Assembly (NCBI RefSeq): GCF_013388295.1 | Contig: NZ_CP058235.1 | Span: forward strand, 1,342,001 to 1,406,000 | Direction of reading: 5' to 3' | From: Bartonella alsatica | GTDB taxonomy: Bacteria; Pseudomonadota; Alphaproteobacteria; Rhizobiales; Rhizobiaceae | DNA length: 64,000 nucleotides | Program-made: the position numbers and the translations under genes | Shown here: positions 8,990 through 19,260 of the stretch, piece after piece | Layout of the letters: every line of letters begins with the position of its first letter | Position numbering within the stretch: position 1 is the stretch's first letter | The notes under the pieces: generated by a model | Told to the model about the DNA's origin: nothing | Database searches by the model: none | Seen by the model: only the letters and a program-made list of their open reading frames with translations

Positions 8990-11212
8990 TTAAACTACGA
9001 ATTTTGAGAAGTCTGCAACCGCTTGTGTAATGTTGTGGGAACGGTTGAGAAGAGCAAGACGATTAGTACGCACATTAGGATTTTTGTCATTTACCAGTAC
9101 TTTTTCGAAAAATATGTCAATAATTTTTCCTAGTTGAGCTAGGGTACTAAGTGCAAATAACAAATTTTGGGCTTTGATATGGTTACAAACCTTTTTTTCT
9201 ATTTCAATGATTGCTTGATAAAGTTGTTGTTCTTCTGGTTGAATAAAGAGTTCAGGGATAATTTCGTTTACTATTTTTGAGCCTTTTTGGCGTTCATTCT
9301 CAAGAATGTTTATAGTACGTTTTACAGCGGCTAAAAAGCTACTTCCCTCGCTTGTATTGATAAAAGCGATAAGTGCTTCGACATGACGTGCAACCAATAA
9401 AAAATTATCAGTGTGTTTATTTAAGACTGCTTCAATAACATCATAACGAGCACCTTCCTCTTTTAGATAGATTTTTAAACGTTCATGAAAAAATAACAGA
9501 AGATCTGATAAAATATGTTCTTTTTTTTCCAGAAATCGATTCTGCGATTGTTTAGATTCTATTTGAAATGTTTCATATTTGGTTTTCTGTTGTAAAAAAA
9601 GATCCATTGCCAGAGTAAACAGTGGCATAAGATTGATTTTCCAATCGCGCAAAAGCACAAGCCTAATAATTCCCAGTGCTGCACGTCTTAACGCATAGGG
9701 ATCTTTTGAACTGGTTGGTTTTTCATTAATGAGCCAAAAACCAACGAGCATGTCAATTTTATCCGCTAGTGCAACTGCTATAGCAAGAGGTTCCTGCGGA
9801 AGACGATCTTTGGGGCCTAGGGGTTTATAATGGTCTTCAATTGCTTCAGCTACGCGAGGATCTTCTCCTTGAAGCAGAGCATATTTTCGTCCCATTAGTC
9901 CTTGCAGTTCAGGAAACTCTCCTACAATTTCTGTTTGTAGATCAGCTTTTGCGAGTACAGCTGCACGTTTAGCTAAGAAAGGATCTGCTTGCACCAAAGG
10001 TGCAATTTTTTGTGCTAAAGTAGCAATTCGCTCTACTCTTGCGCTTTGTGTGCCTAATTTTGCATGAAAAGTTACGTTTAAATGATCCAACCTTGCCATT
10101 CTTTGATCAAGAGGTTTATTTAAATCAAGATCAAATTTTTGAATAGAGGGTTTTAAATTTTTGATATCGGGCAAATCATGCTGGTCTGTTTGCCAAAAAT
10201 AGAGTGCATCGGAAAGACGAGCACACACAACTTTACTATTTCCCTTAGAAATTGTTTTACCTTCATCACTTGCACAAATATTAGAAACAAGAATAAAATG
10301 ATGAGAAAGTTTTATTTTTTCACCTTGTTTGCGAGTTACAAAACATTTTTGATGGGTACGAATGGTTAAGCGAATAATTTCTGGGGGAATATCAAGAAAA
10401 GATTTATCAAAATCACCGATAAGAACAACAGGCCACTCAACAAGTCCTGCAACTTCTTCTAAGAGGGCACTATCTTGCACCAGTTCTAAGCCGTTTGCAA
10501 AGCAGAGATTTTGAGCATCAGCCCAAATAATGTTCTTTCGTCTTTCCGCATCTAGAATAACTTTATGGTCTTCAAGTTGAGTGATATAGTCGTCAAAGCG
10601 GCGAACTTGGAATGGTTTTCCGTTACTTAAAAAGCGATGACCGTAGGTTAGATTATTGCTTTTGAGCGAACCAATTGTAAACGGAATAACATGCGTTTCA
10701 CCAATTTCTGGTCCAAAAACGCAAAGAATGTTTTGTAAAGGTCGAATCCACTTCAGTGCTCCATTTTCTGCTGAATCTTTGCCCCAACGCATAGATTTAG
10801 GCCATGGAAAATTACGAATAATATCTGGTAAAATATCGGCAATAATTTCTTCTGCATTTCGGCCTTTTTTTATGATTTTAGCGATATAAAAATCACCCTT
10901 TTTACGATCATGTGCAATGTCTGCTTCAGAAATATCACTCAGATTTGTTGCGCGTAGAAAGCCATCAATTACGTGCTGAGGTGAGTTTATACTAGGTCCT
11001 TTGCGTTCTTCATGGATGTCTTTTGAGCGTATAGAAAGACCACGGATATCTAATGTTAGTCGACGGGGTGTCGAATATTCACGAGCAGCTTTATAGGTCA
11101 AGCCTGCATTTACAAGTTGATCTGTCACACATTTTTTGAGGTTGGCAGCAGCTTTTCGTTGCATACGAGCAGGGATTTCTTCGCTGAAGAGTTCAAGAAG
11201 AAGATCAGACAT
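8990..11212 (-). CDS. glyS: Glycyl-tRNA synthetase beta subunit
   Basis: This is the 740-residue beta chain of the bacterial alpha2beta2 glycyl-tRNA synthetase, which contributes tRNA recognition. The N-terminus (LLLELFSEEIPARMQ) is the typical beta-subunit opening, and the HD-like middle region and C-terminal anticodon-binding DALR-type domain are present at normal length. The ATG at 11212 overlaps the glyQ stop by one base (TAATG), so the two subunits are translationally coupled, which would help balanced production. Confidence 0.97.
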   Translation of the reverse strand: MSDLLLELFSEEIPARMQRKAAANLKKCVTDQLVNAGLTYKAAREYSTPRRLTLDIRGLSIRSKDIHEERKGPSINSPQHVIDGFLRATNLSDISEADIAHDRKKGDFYIAKIIKKGRNAEEIIADILPDIIRNFPWPKSMRWGKDSAENGALKWIRPLQNILCVFGPEIGETHVIPFTIGSLKSNNLTYGHRFLSNGKPFQVRRFDDYITQLEDHKVILDAERRKNIIWADAQNLCFANGLELVQDSALLEEVAGLVEWPVVLIGDFDKSFLDIPPEIIRLTIRTHQKCFVTRKQGEKIKLSHHFILVSNICASDEGKTISKGNSKVVCARLSDALYFWQTDQHDLPDIKNLKPSIQKFDLDLNKPLDQRMARLDHLNVTFHAKLGTQSARVERIATLAQKIAPLVQADPFLAKRAAVLAKADLQTEIVGEFPELQGLMGRKYALLQGEDPRVAEAIEDHYKPLGPKDRLPQEPLAIAVALADKIDMLVGFWLINEKPTSSKDPYALRRAALGIIRLVLLRDWKINLMPLFTLAMDLFLQQKTKYETFQIESKQSQNRFLEKKEHILSDLLLFFHERLKIYLKEEGARYDVIEAVLNKHTDNFLLVARHVEALIAFINTSEGSSFLAAVKRTINILENERQKGSKIVNEIIPELFIQPEEQQLYQAIIEIEKKVCNHIKAQNLLFALSTLAQLGKIIDIFFEKVLVNDKNPNVRTNRLALLNRSHNITQAVADFSKFVV

Positions 11213-12156
11213 TAAGCTTCTCCATTAGTGTGTATTTGTCCAGCTTCAGTGAGTAAAAAGGCTTCTCCACAGCGGCGTGCAAGATCACGAACGCGAAGAA
11301 TATAACTTTGTCGTTCAGTCACAGAAATAACGCCACGTGCCTGCAAGAGATTAAAAATATGGCTGGCTTTAATACATTGATCATAGGCTGGGAAAACACA
11401 CAGATGTAAACCATTTTCTTTATTTGGTTTTCCAGTTTCAAGGAGAGCAATACATTCATGCTCTGCATCAATAAAATGCCGGAGCAGCATTTTGGTATCA
11501 GAAAATTCGAAATTATAGTATGAATATTCCTGTTCTGCTTGTAAAAAAATATCTCCATAGCTTATTTGATTTTCTCCATCTAAACCATTAAAGTTAAGAT
11601 CATAGACGTTATCAACACCTTGAATATACATTGCCAAACGCTCAAGCCCATAAGTGAGTTCTCCTGAGACTGGAGCGCATTCAATGCCACAAACCTGTTG
11701 AAAATAAGTAAATTGGGAAATTTCCATTCCATCACACCAGCATTCCCATCCAAGACCCCAAGCACCAAGAGTTGGACTTTCCCAATCATCTTCAACAAAA
11801 CGAATATCGTGAAGTTTCATATCAAGACCGATAGCTTGTAGCGACTTAATGTAAAGCTCTTGTAAATTGGGGGGAGAAGGTTTGAGAAGCACTTGGAATT
11901 GATAATAGTGCTGTAAACGGTTCGGATTTTTACCATATCGGCCATCTGTTGGGCGTCGAGAAGGTTGGACGTAGGCTACTTTCCAAGGACGTGGACCCAG
12001 TGAGCGCAATGTTGTTGCTGGATGAAAAGTTCCAGCTCCGACTTCCATATCATAAGGTTGTAAAATTGCGCATCCATAGTGCGCCCAATAATTTTGCAAA
12101 GTTAAAATAAGTCCCTGAAAAGAACATGTAGGATTAAGATATTCAGGTAGTTTCAC
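11212..12156 (-). CDS. glyQ: Glycyl-tRNA synthetase alpha subunit
   Basis: The 314-residue alpha subunit carries the class II catalytic core for glycine activation. Family features are visible: the N-terminal segment on gap-free alignment to GlyQ ([20 protein letters not shown]), the motif 2 area with [11 protein letters not shown], and the conserved [19 protein letters not shown]. It lies directly upstream of glyS with a one-base overlap. The TPR gene and ispB lie upstream on the same strand with gaps of about 100 bases each, so a longer transcript is possible. Confidence 0.97.
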   Translation of the reverse strand: MKLPEYLNPTCSFQGLILTLQNYWAHYGCAILQPYDMEVGAGTFHPATTLRSLGPRPWKVAYVQPSRRPTDGRYGKNPNRLQHYYQFQVLLKPSPPNLQELYIKSLQAIGLDMKLHDIRFVEDDWESPTLGAWGLGWECWCDGMEISQFTYFQQVCGIECAPVSGELTYGLERLAMYIQGVDNVYDLNFNGLDGENQISYGDIFLQAEQEYSYYNFEFSDTKMLLRHFIDAEHECIALLETGKPNKENGLHLCVFPAYDQCIKASHIFNLLQARGVISVTERQSYILRVRDLARRCGEAFLLTEAGQIHTNGEA

Positions 12157-12256
12157 ACTTATACTCTTTAATGTTCGATCAATAAATAACGACCAAAAGA
12201 ATTTCAGCCTTCATGACTGTCTATTGTTTCATATGATTATGGTCAAGCATCATTGT

Positions 12257-13951
12257 TTATTGCAAGCCAAATTTCAGTTTTTCTCGGATTCTCTTGAAAT
12301 TTTTCGCTTCTCCATCAATTGCATGATTCCACTGAAATATGGCTTCACGTTTACGTCCGATTTGCCAATAAGCATCACCTAAATGATCATTCAATGTTGG
12401 ATCTTCAGGTTGTAACTTGACAGCAGTTTCCAATATTTGAACAGCTTTGTTGTATTGTTTAAGCTTGTAATAAGCCCACCCCAGAGAATCTAGGATATGA
12501 CTATTTTGTGATTGTAGTGCAGAAGCTTTTTGCAGCATGTGAAGCGATTCTTCAAGTTTTTGATCACGATCAACTAATGAATAGCCTAAATAATTAAGGA
12601 CTTGCGGTTGATTGGGGAAAAATTCAAGCGCTTTTCGCAGATCTGTTTCGGCTTTTGCCCATTGATCTAGACGTTCGAAAGCAATACCACGCTGATAAAA
12701 AAGTTTCCAATCATCTCGTTGAAAATTTTTTATCTGTGCAATAGCACGATCCAGAGTTTGGATAGCTTCTACAAATTTATTATCTTGCATATAAAAAGCA
12801 GCTAACGTTACCAAAATGGGACGATCATTGGGGAATTTCTTTCTTAACGTGTTGAGTAATTTGATAGCTTCATTGTAGTTATTATTATTTGCAAGAAGAA
12901 ATGCGAGCTGAAACTGTCCATCTCTATAATAAGGGGACCCAGGTGGTAAAGCGTGGTAAAGTTTAATTGCTTGATAAGGATTATTTAATTTGGCAGAAAT
13001 ATGTGCGAGTTGAAATAGCATTGCGTCATTTTGAGGGTATAGGGCGAAAGATAACTGTTCCAAAATACGTGCGATACGTCCTGAGTTTTTGTGGTTAAGG
13101 GCTGTTCCAAAGTTGTACAATACTTCACCTGCCCCTTGTTGAGGTGTTCTAACCAATCTTTCTAAGGAAGCACCTTTTTCAATTTTTATTCGGATATTTT
13201 TAAGAACTTCACGGCCTGCTAACATTTGTTCACCATGCTTAATAGTTTGAAGAGCTTGATTACGCATGTTATGGCGCAATTGGAATGAAGCGTAGGCGAT
13301 AATAATACGTTCATAGGTATTAGGGGCTATAAGATTTCCTTGTTTATTATTGAGTGCTTGCATAAAATATTTTTTTGCATCTTGTGGACGTTCTGCAAGA
13401 TCGCTCATAAGTGCGAGATGGTAATGTATAAAAAGGTTATACCATATAGGCCCTTTAATCTTTTCAAGATTAGTTATTGCTTGAGATTTTTGTCCAGAAC
13501 CAAATGTGATCCATGCACCGATAAGTTCAGGTATTGGATTATTGAGTGCAGGAGGTTCTTTTAATTGCAAAAGAAGTTGAGCATTTTTGTAGTCTTTTTT
13601 GATGAGACTTTCTACTGACAACGTCAATGAAACAAAGGGAGTTATCACATCTTTTTCTTTGAGTTTTCTAGCTTGCTGGACAGCTTCTTTGAAGATTCCT
13701 AAAGAAAGCATAGCTTCAAGGAGCTCTTTTTGTGTTTCAATGTTATCAGGTTTATAAACGAGTGCTTGTTTAAAATAATTGATGGCAAGATCTATTTTAT
13801 TTTCGCGATTTGCAACTCTTCCAGCTAAATAGGCACCTGTAAATGAGGTTGTATTTATAGTGGCGTTTATTTTGCTGTAGGTGGTTGAAGGCATCAGTAT
13901 GATACACGTGGTAAAGAGCGCCCAAAAGCGGGATACTGTTGCACTACACAT
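12257..13951 (-). CDS. Exported tetratricopeptide-repeat protein
   Basis: The product is a TPR-rich protein of about 564 residues with an N-terminal signal-like segment (FWALFTTCIILMPSTTYS) followed by many helix-turn-helix repeats; the clearest TPR units are in the last 200 residues (for example LGWAYYKLKQYNKAVQILE and LGDAYWQIGRKREAIFQWN). I prefer ATG 13951 because AAAAGGA stands about eight bases upstream; a longer frame from 14002 adds a basic extension ahead of the signal. It is a known rhizobial neighbour of ispB and glyQ. It probably acts as a periplasmic or envelope protein-interaction scaffold, but no specific role can be given. Confidence 0.85.
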   Translation of the reverse strand: MCSATVSRFWALFTTCIILMPSTTYSKINATINTTSFTGAYLAGRVANRENKIDLAINYFKQALVYKPDNIETQKELLEAMLSLGIFKEAVQQARKLKEKDVITPFVSLTLSVESLIKKDYKNAQLLLQLKEPPALNNPIPELIGAWITFGSGQKSQAITNLEKIKGPIWYNLFIHYHLALMSDLAERPQDAKKYFMQALNNKQGNLIAPNTYERIIIAYASFQLRHNMRNQALQTIKHGEQMLAGREVLKNIRIKIEKGASLERLVRTPQQGAGEVLYNFGTALNHKNSGRIARILEQLSFALYPQNDAMLFQLAHISAKLNNPYQAIKLYHALPPGSPYYRDGQFQLAFLLANNNNYNEAIKLLNTLRKKFPNDRPILVTLAAFYMQDNKFVEAIQTLDRAIAQIKNFQRDDWKLFYQRGIAFERLDQWAKAETDLRKALEFFPNQPQVLNYLGYSLVDRDQKLEESLHMLQKASALQSQNSHILDSLGWAYYKLKQYNKAVQILETAVKLQPEDPTLNDHLGDAYWQIGRKREAIFQWNHAIDGEAKNFKRIREKLKFGLQ

Positions 13952-14045
13952 AAAGCTAATCCTTTTCAAGATAATCAATCGGTTGTATGGTTTATAAATC
14001 ATATACGATTACTTTGTTGAACAATATAGGGATTCTTGCAAATAA

Positions 14046-15062
14046 TCAGTTTACGCGCGCAATACAAAAATCAACAGTCTCAACGAGAGCATTGTGAGCA
14101 GGGCTTTTGTTTATGTGAGCAAGAGCGTCGATTGCACGCGTTCCATAAAGACGTGCTTGTTCTATTGTATCTGTGAGGCTATCATATTTTTCTATTAAAT
14201 ATTGCGCGTGTGCAAAGGCTTCGTTGTTATTATTGCCGTTTTCAAGCGCTTGTTTCCAGAATGCTTTTTCTACTGTATTACTACGTGCATATGCGAGGAT
14301 AACAGGCATTGTGATTTTTCCTTCTCTAAAATCATCTCCTATATTTTTTCCAAAATGTTTAGCCGAACCACCGTAGTCAAGTGCGTCATCAATCAATTGG
14401 AAGGCTACCCCTAATAATGTCCCATATTCACGCAAAGCAGAACGCTCTTTATCTCCATAACCAGCAATAACTGGTCCAACTTCAGCGGCAGCTGAAAAAA
14501 GTGCAGCTGTTTTTGCATTGATGATTTTGAGATAGTCTGAAGTACTAGTTTCAGTATTTTTTGCAGCAGAAAGTTGCATAACTTCTCCTTCAGCGATAAT
14601 TGCTGCAGCTTTTGCTAGGATGGAGAGCGCTTCTATAGAACCAACGTCAACCATAATTTTAAAAGCTTGTCCCAGCAAGAAATCACCAACAAGTACACTT
14701 GCTTGATTTCCCCAAATCATTCGTGCAGTGGATTTTCCACGCCGTAAATTACTTTCATCAATCACGTCATCGTGTAACAAGGTTGCCGTATGCATAAATT
14801 CAACCGCTGTTGCAAGTTTTATATGCCCATCACTTTGATAATCAAACATATGAGCAGAAGCCAATGTGATCATTGGGCGTAATCGCTTTCCGCCTGATGA
14901 AATAAGATAGTTCAAAATTTCAGGAATCATTTCAACTTCTGATTTTGCCATAGAGAGGATTAATTGATTTACTCGCTTCATATCATGTTGAGTAAGATTG
15001 ATAAGGGATTGCAGAGACATTTGATTATTTATTGTCTGGTTTGGTTTTGAGGCGACACGCAA
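14046..15062 (-). CDS. ispB: Polyprenyl (octaprenyl/decaprenyl) diphosphate synthase
   Basis: The enzyme elongates farnesyl diphosphate with isopentenyl diphosphate to give the ubiquinone side chain. Both Asp-rich motifs of trans-prenyltransferases are present: LLHDDVIDES (first, DDxxD) and QLIDDALDY (second). The protein is 338 residues from a TTG at 15062, which I support because AGGAG lies at 15071-15075 with eight-base spacing; an in-frame ATG at 15020 has no ribosome site. Chain length cannot be read from the sequence, though alphaproteobacteria usually make Q10. It is divergent from the methyltransferase gene at 15318 and works with ubiA in this window. Confidence 0.93.
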   Translation of the reverse strand: MRVASKPNQTINNQMSLQSLINLTQHDMKRVNQLILSMAKSEVEMIPEILNYLISSGGKRLRPMITLASAHMFDYQSDGHIKLATAVEFMHTATLLHDDVIDESNLRRGKSTARMIWGNQASVLVGDFLLGQAFKIMVDVGSIEALSILAKAAAIIAEGEVMQLSAAKNTETSTSDYLKIINAKTAALFSAAAEVGPVIAGYGDKERSALREYGTLLGVAFQLIDDALDYGGSAKHFGKNIGDDFREGKITMPVILAYARSNTVEKAFWKQALENGNNNNEAFAHAQYLIEKYDSLTDTIEQARLYGTRAIDALAHINKSPAHNALVETVDFCIARVN

Positions 15063-15317
15063 TATGTTTACTCCTAGAGTATTGCAATAGGTATATATGA
15101 ATTCTATTTTTTCATTACCATAAAAGGGGTTTTGTTTTGACTCAAGCTTTTGATGCTGCTTTGAAGTACAGGTTTTGAATTAATATGTGCAAGAAATATT
15201 TTTTAAGCTTGTGTAATATTGTTTATGAGATTGTGGGAAAAATTTGAAACGGCTTTGTTTAAGCAGCAATTGATAAGAATAAAGTGCAGTTTATAAAGAT
15301 AAACATTAGGCTTTCAA

Positions 15318-16109
15318 ATGGATAAAACAACGAATCAGAATGATGACACAATTGACAGTTTTCATCGCGGGAAGTTTTACTTGGTCCAACCACGTAAATA
15401 TGGCCATCGTTCTGGGATGGATGCTATGTTATTAGCCAGTTTAGTTCCCAATAATTTAAAGGGCAAGGTTGTTGATTTAGGGGCAGGTGCCGGTGCAGCA
15501 GGGTTGGCGGTTGCTTCGCGTTGTCTGAAAGTTCATGTTACATTAGTTGAACGGTCAGCTTTTATGGCATCTTATGCAGAAAAAACACTTATGCTAAAAC
15601 AAAATGAAAAATTTGCTGAGCGAATTTGTTTGATAGAAGCAGATGTTACTTTGAAAGGCAGGAATCGCTTAAAAGCAGGATTGGCCGACAATTCTTTTGA
15701 TTTTGCCATCATGAATCCACCTTTTAATAATTCTGCAGATTGCAAAACCCCTTATAAACAAAAATCTGAGGCACATGTTATGCCTGAAGCGATGTTTGAG
15801 CATTGGTTGCGGAGTGCTGCGGCAATTGTTAAGCCAGGCGGATACTTGGGGTTAATTGCACGTCCACAATCGCTGAATGATATTTTGCACGCTTTAAAAG
15901 GACGCTTTGGTGGTATTTGTATAATTCCTGTTCATGCACGTACAACAACGGCAGCAATTCGTATTTTATTTTATGCAAAACGAGGAAGTAGAGCAGCTCT
16001 CTCCGTATTACCGGCGTTGATTATGCATGAAGATGATGGTTATACTTTTTCACCAGGGGTTAATGCAATCAATAATGGATGTATAAGTTTGTGGGAACTT
16101 TTAAAATGA
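15318..16109 (+). CDS. TrmN6/YfiC-like N6-adenine tRNA methyltransferase
   Basis: The 263-residue Rossmann methyltransferase has a SAM-binding motif (VVDLGAGAGAAGLAVA, about residues 51-66) and a catalytic NPPF motif (MNPPFNN, near residue 134) of N6-adenine methylases. The overall form, with the N-terminal segment QPRKYGHRSGMDAMLLA, matches the tRNA1(Val) A37 methyltransferase family. Divergent pairing with the polyprenyl synthase and closeness to an S49 peptidase is a common rhizobial arrangement. The exact tRNA target is inferred. Confidence 0.82.
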   Translation: MDKTTNQNDDTIDSFHRGKFYLVQPRKYGHRSGMDAMLLASLVPNNLKGKVVDLGAGAGAAGLAVASRCLKVHVTLVERSAFMASYAEKTLMLKQNEKFAERICLIEADVTLKGRNRLKAGLADNSFDFAIMNPPFNNSADCKTPYKQKSEAHVMPEAMFEHWLRSAAAIVKPGGYLGLIARPQSLNDILHALKGRFGGICIIPVHARTTTAAIRILFYAKRGSRAALSVLPALIMHEDDGYTFSPGVNAINNGCISLWELLK

Positions 16110-16304
16110 TATCTTGTGTTTTCCAGTTTATTGCTTAAATTTAAAAAACTCTGCTTTTTAATGGAGAATCTAAATTTTGTGTAAAGTTTTATTTCTGGTT
16201 TTACATGTGCGGGTTGAATAGCGCTTTTGGATGTTATTGTGTTTTTCCTTTCTATTGTCTTTGCCTATTTGATTTGTTTTAATTCATAAGGAGATTTTGT
16301 TTTG

Positions 16305-17153
16305 ATGGACGTTATCAAAAATCTTATTCCACGTCGTTTTTGTTCTAGTAAACTTGAAATTCCTGTGGTGCGCCTTCATGGAGCTATTATGGATTCAACT
16401 ACATTGATGACACGGACGCTTTCATTAGGTAGATGTGCGAATCTTCTAGACAAGGCTTTTGCGTACAAAAAAGCTCCGGCTGTTGCACTTATTATTAATT
16501 CTCCTGGTGGCTCACCTGTGCAATCACGTTTTATTTTCAAGCGTATTCGTGATTTGGCAGAGGAAAAAAAGAAACAGGTTCTTGTATTTGTAGAGGATAT
16601 AGCCGCGTCGGGAGGCTATATGATTGCTTGTGCGGGGGATGAGATTTTTGCTGATCCTTCTTCGATTATTGGTTCCATCGGGGTTGTTTCTACCTCCTTT
16701 GGTTTTCCTGAACTTTTGAAGAAAATTGGTGTTGAGCGGCGTGTTTACACAGCAGGAAAGAACAAGGTTACATTAGATCCATTTCAGCCTGAAAAGAAGG
16801 CAGATATTGAACATTTAAAATCTCTACAACTCGAAGTTCACCAAACTTTTATTGATTTAGTTAAAGAGCGACGTGCAGCCAAGTTATCAAATGATCCGGA
16901 TATTTTTACAGGAATGTTTTGGAGTGGAAAGAAAGGTGTTGAGCTTGGCCTTGTGGATGGGTTGAATGATGTGCGCTCTGTTATTAAGGAGCGGTTCGGG
17001 GATGATACAAAGCTTCGATTAATTACACCTCCAAAAAGCCTTTTAGGACCTAAAGTTCCTTCAGGAGTTACTGCCCATACGGTTTATACAGCAGTTGACA
17101 GTGCATTGATGGCAGTACAAGAGCGTACACTTTGGCAACGTTATGGTTTGTGA
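16305..17153 (+). CDS. S49-family serine peptidase (SppA/SohB-like)
   Basis: This 282-residue protein is a short-form member of the S49 (signal peptide peptidase A) family. Residues expected for the Ser-Lys dyad are visible: serine in IAASGGYMIA and lysine in AGKNKVTLDPF. The ClpP-like fold signature INSPGGSPVQS is also present. There is no obvious N-terminal transmembrane anchor, unlike classical SppA, so the location is uncertain. AAGGAG lies at 16288-16293, giving usable spacing to ATG 16305; a TTG three bases earlier is also possible. Its likely task is clearing signal peptides or membrane-protein fragments. Confidence 0.88.
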   Translation: MDVIKNLIPRRFCSSKLEIPVVRLHGAIMDSTTLMTRTLSLGRCANLLDKAFAYKKAPAVALIINSPGGSPVQSRFIFKRIRDLAEEKKKQVLVFVEDIAASGGYMIACAGDEIFADPSSIIGSIGVVSTSFGFPELLKKIGVERRVYTAGKNKVTLDPFQPEKKADIEHLKSLQLEVHQTFIDLVKERRAAKLSNDPDIFTGMFWSGKKGVELGLVDGLNDVRSVIKERFGDDTKLRLITPPKSLLGPKVPSGVTAHTVYTAVDSALMAVQERTLWQRYGL

Positions 17154-17412
17154 TTGGGATGGTGCAATTCGATAGATACTCAATAGAGTTAGTAATTTCA
17201 GCTAAAACAGTTGTTAGAAGGAAAACGCTTGAAATGATACGAGTAATTGTATTCAATTTATTGTCTGTGATAACTCCTCATGTTTATTGTTTGTGTAGGA
17301 AACGATTACAGAAGATATTCCAGGGAGGAGGAGGAGCTGAAAAGTCTAAGCGAAGCATTAAAAAAAAGAGCACATTGTTAAAGGATTTCTGGAGAGGTGA
17401 ATGTTACGTTAA

Positions 17413-18321
17413 ATGATATTGGGTGTACGAACTTCATTTAAGGGTCATGCTTATATATTTACACCCATTAAACTGAATTTAGCTTTACATGTTGTTGGGC
17501 AGCGGGCTGATGGTTATCATTTAATAGAAAGTTTGGTTTATTTTAGTCTCAGCGGTGATTGTCTAGGTTATGCGTCTTGTGAAAGTGATCGCTTTGTTTT
17601 AACAGGTCCATTTGCAAAAGGGCTTGTTTCTGATTCAAATAATTTGGTTAATCGTGCACGTGATTTGATGCGCAACACATTTCCTGGAAATGCTAAACCG
17701 GCTTTTTTTAAACTTGTTAAAACATTACCTGTTGCTTCAGGTATTGGTGGTGGTTCAGGTAATGCTGCCGGTGTTATAAACATATTACGTCAACAGTGGA
17801 GTCTTAATTGTTCTTGTGAAAAATTAGCAGAAATGAGCTTAGTTCTTGGTGCTGATGTGCCAATGTGTCTTTTTGCATTGGAATATCAGCAACCGCTTTT
17901 TGTAAAAGGAATTGGCCAAGATATTACACGCATAAGGGATGCTTGTTCTATTGCAATGGTGTTAGTGAATCATGGCCAACAGATTACAACGAAAGCTGTT
18001 TTTAAGGTTTTGGAAAAACACAATAATTCTCCTCTGAATATTGATTCAGAAGCTTTGAAGACAATTGATTCATTGGTTGAAGCTTTACAAGAAACGCGTA
18101 ATGATCTTTTTACTTCTGCATTAAAAATTGCACCTCAATTGACAGAAGTATTGTCTACATTAGATGAGTGTGGCTCTCTTTTTTCACGTATGTCTGGCAC
18201 GGGAGCAACTTGTTTTGGGATTTTTAAAGATCAGAAAGCAGCCCAAAAGGCAGCTCTTTTTATCAAATCGATGCATCCAAGTTGGTTTGTGAGACCTATC
18301 ATAACTTTAGGAAGGATTTGA
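17413..18321 (+). CDS. ispE: 4-diphosphocytidyl-2-C-methyl-D-erythritol kinase
   Basis: IspE phosphorylates CDP-methylerythritol in the MEP isoprenoid pathway, which also uses Dxs and IspH encoded in this window. The 302-residue GHMP kinase shows the N-terminal [17 protein letters not shown] signature and the ATP-binding loop [15 protein letters not shown]. The ribosome site GGAGAGGTGA ends right at a three-codon frame (17401, ATG TTA CGT TAA) whose stop abuts ATG 17413, so initiation may go through termination-reinitiation. The C-terminal GHMP domain ([14 protein letters not shown]) is intact. Confidence 0.94.
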   Translation: MILGVRTSFKGHAYIFTPIKLNLALHVVGQRADGYHLIESLVYFSLSGDCLGYASCESDRFVLTGPFAKGLVSDSNNLVNRARDLMRNTFPGNAKPAFFKLVKTLPVASGIGGGSGNAAGVINILRQQWSLNCSCEKLAEMSLVLGADVPMCLFALEYQQPLFVKGIGQDITRIRDACSIAMVLVNHGQQITTKAVFKVLEKHNNSPLNIDSEALKTIDSLVEALQETRNDLFTSALKIAPQLTEVLSTLDECGSLFSRMSGTGATCFGIFKDQKAAQKAALFIKSMHPSWFVRPIITLGRI

Positions 18322-18606
18322 CAAGTTAAGTGTAAAGAAAGATTTTATTTTATAACGATTCTATCCTATGCGATGGGGAAATTAAGCAATGGTCAGTATT
18401 TTTTATTTTCTAGATCAGATTTGCACATGCTAGGATAATATTTCAGCAGAGGAATCAGGTGGCAGTGTATAAAGACTCCATAATTGCGTTCTTTTATTTT
18501 TCTGCTTGGGCAAGAGTTTACTAGGATGTTTGGGAAACTATTTTTATTGTATGGTTTGTAGAAAAGAGGCAGGCTGTAAAAATAGGATGTAAGTTTCTTT
18601 ATATTT

Positions 18607-19260
18607 GTGATTTATAAAAGAATGTTTAATTTACCACTTCAGCCAAATTTTTCGTGTGAATTAGATTTGCAGAAACAGGGTTTTGTTCATATAGCGGGCG
18701 TTGATGAAGTTGGGCGTGGTCCTCTCGCTGGTCCTGTAGTAACTGCAGCAGTGATTTTAGATAAAAATCGTATTCCAGATGGGTTAAATGATTCAAAAAA
18801 ACTTTCTGTCAAACGACGCAATAGTCTTTATTATGAAATTTTGAAAAATGCATTAGCGGTTTCGATTGCTAGTCTTTGTGCCCGTACGATTGATCAGTCT
18901 GATATTAGAAAAGCAACTTTAGAGGCAATGTATCGTTGTATTACAGGACTAGCAGTTTCAGCACACTATGCACTGATTGATGGCCGCGACATTCCTTTCC
19001 AGTTGCCGTGTCCAGCAACTGCTTTGATTAAAGGTGATCAACGTTCGGTTTCAATAGCAGCAGCATCTGTTATTGCTAAAGTTACAAGGGACCGGATGAT
19101 GGAGTGTGTGGGGCACGTTTATAAAGGTTATGATTTAGAGAAGCATGTAGGTTATGCAACGTTAGCACATCGTGCCGCTCTTGATAAATATGGGCCAATC
19201 GTGGGATTACATCGTTATAGTTTTGCACCACTAAAAGAGCACTATCAGGATGATATATGA
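18607..19260 (+). CDS. rnhB: Ribonuclease HII
   Basis: RNase HII removes RNA, including single ribonucleotides, from DNA-RNA duplexes. The catalytic acidic residues are visible in [14 protein letters not shown] (Asp, Glu) and LIDGRD, and the NDSKKL and [17 protein letters not shown] motifs are typical. The frame opens at a GTG (18607); ATG 18622 gives 212 residues and is equally plausible since neither has a strong ribosome site. The stop overlaps the next start by ATGA, so rnhB and the Sua5-type gene are translationally coupled. A second RNase H, rnhA, is at 40914. Confidence 0.95.
   Translation: MIYKRMFNLPLQPNFSCELDLQKQGFVHIAGVDEVGRGPLAGPVVTAAVILDKNRIPDGLNDSKKLSVKRRNSLYYEILKNALAVSIASLCARTIDQSDIRKATLEAMYRCITGLAVSAHYALIDGRDIPFQLPCPATALIKGDQRSVSIAAASVIAKVTRDRMMECVGHVYKGYDLEKHVGYATLAHRAALDKYGPIVGLHRYSFAPLKEHYQDDI

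Noticed and set aside
17132..17416. 94-codon open frame between the S49 peptidase and ispE that overlaps the ispE start by ATGA
   Set aside because: It starts inside the peptidase gene, lacks a ribosome site, and its sequence is low in protein-like character (Lys-rich, no domain). The overlap with ispE looks accidental.
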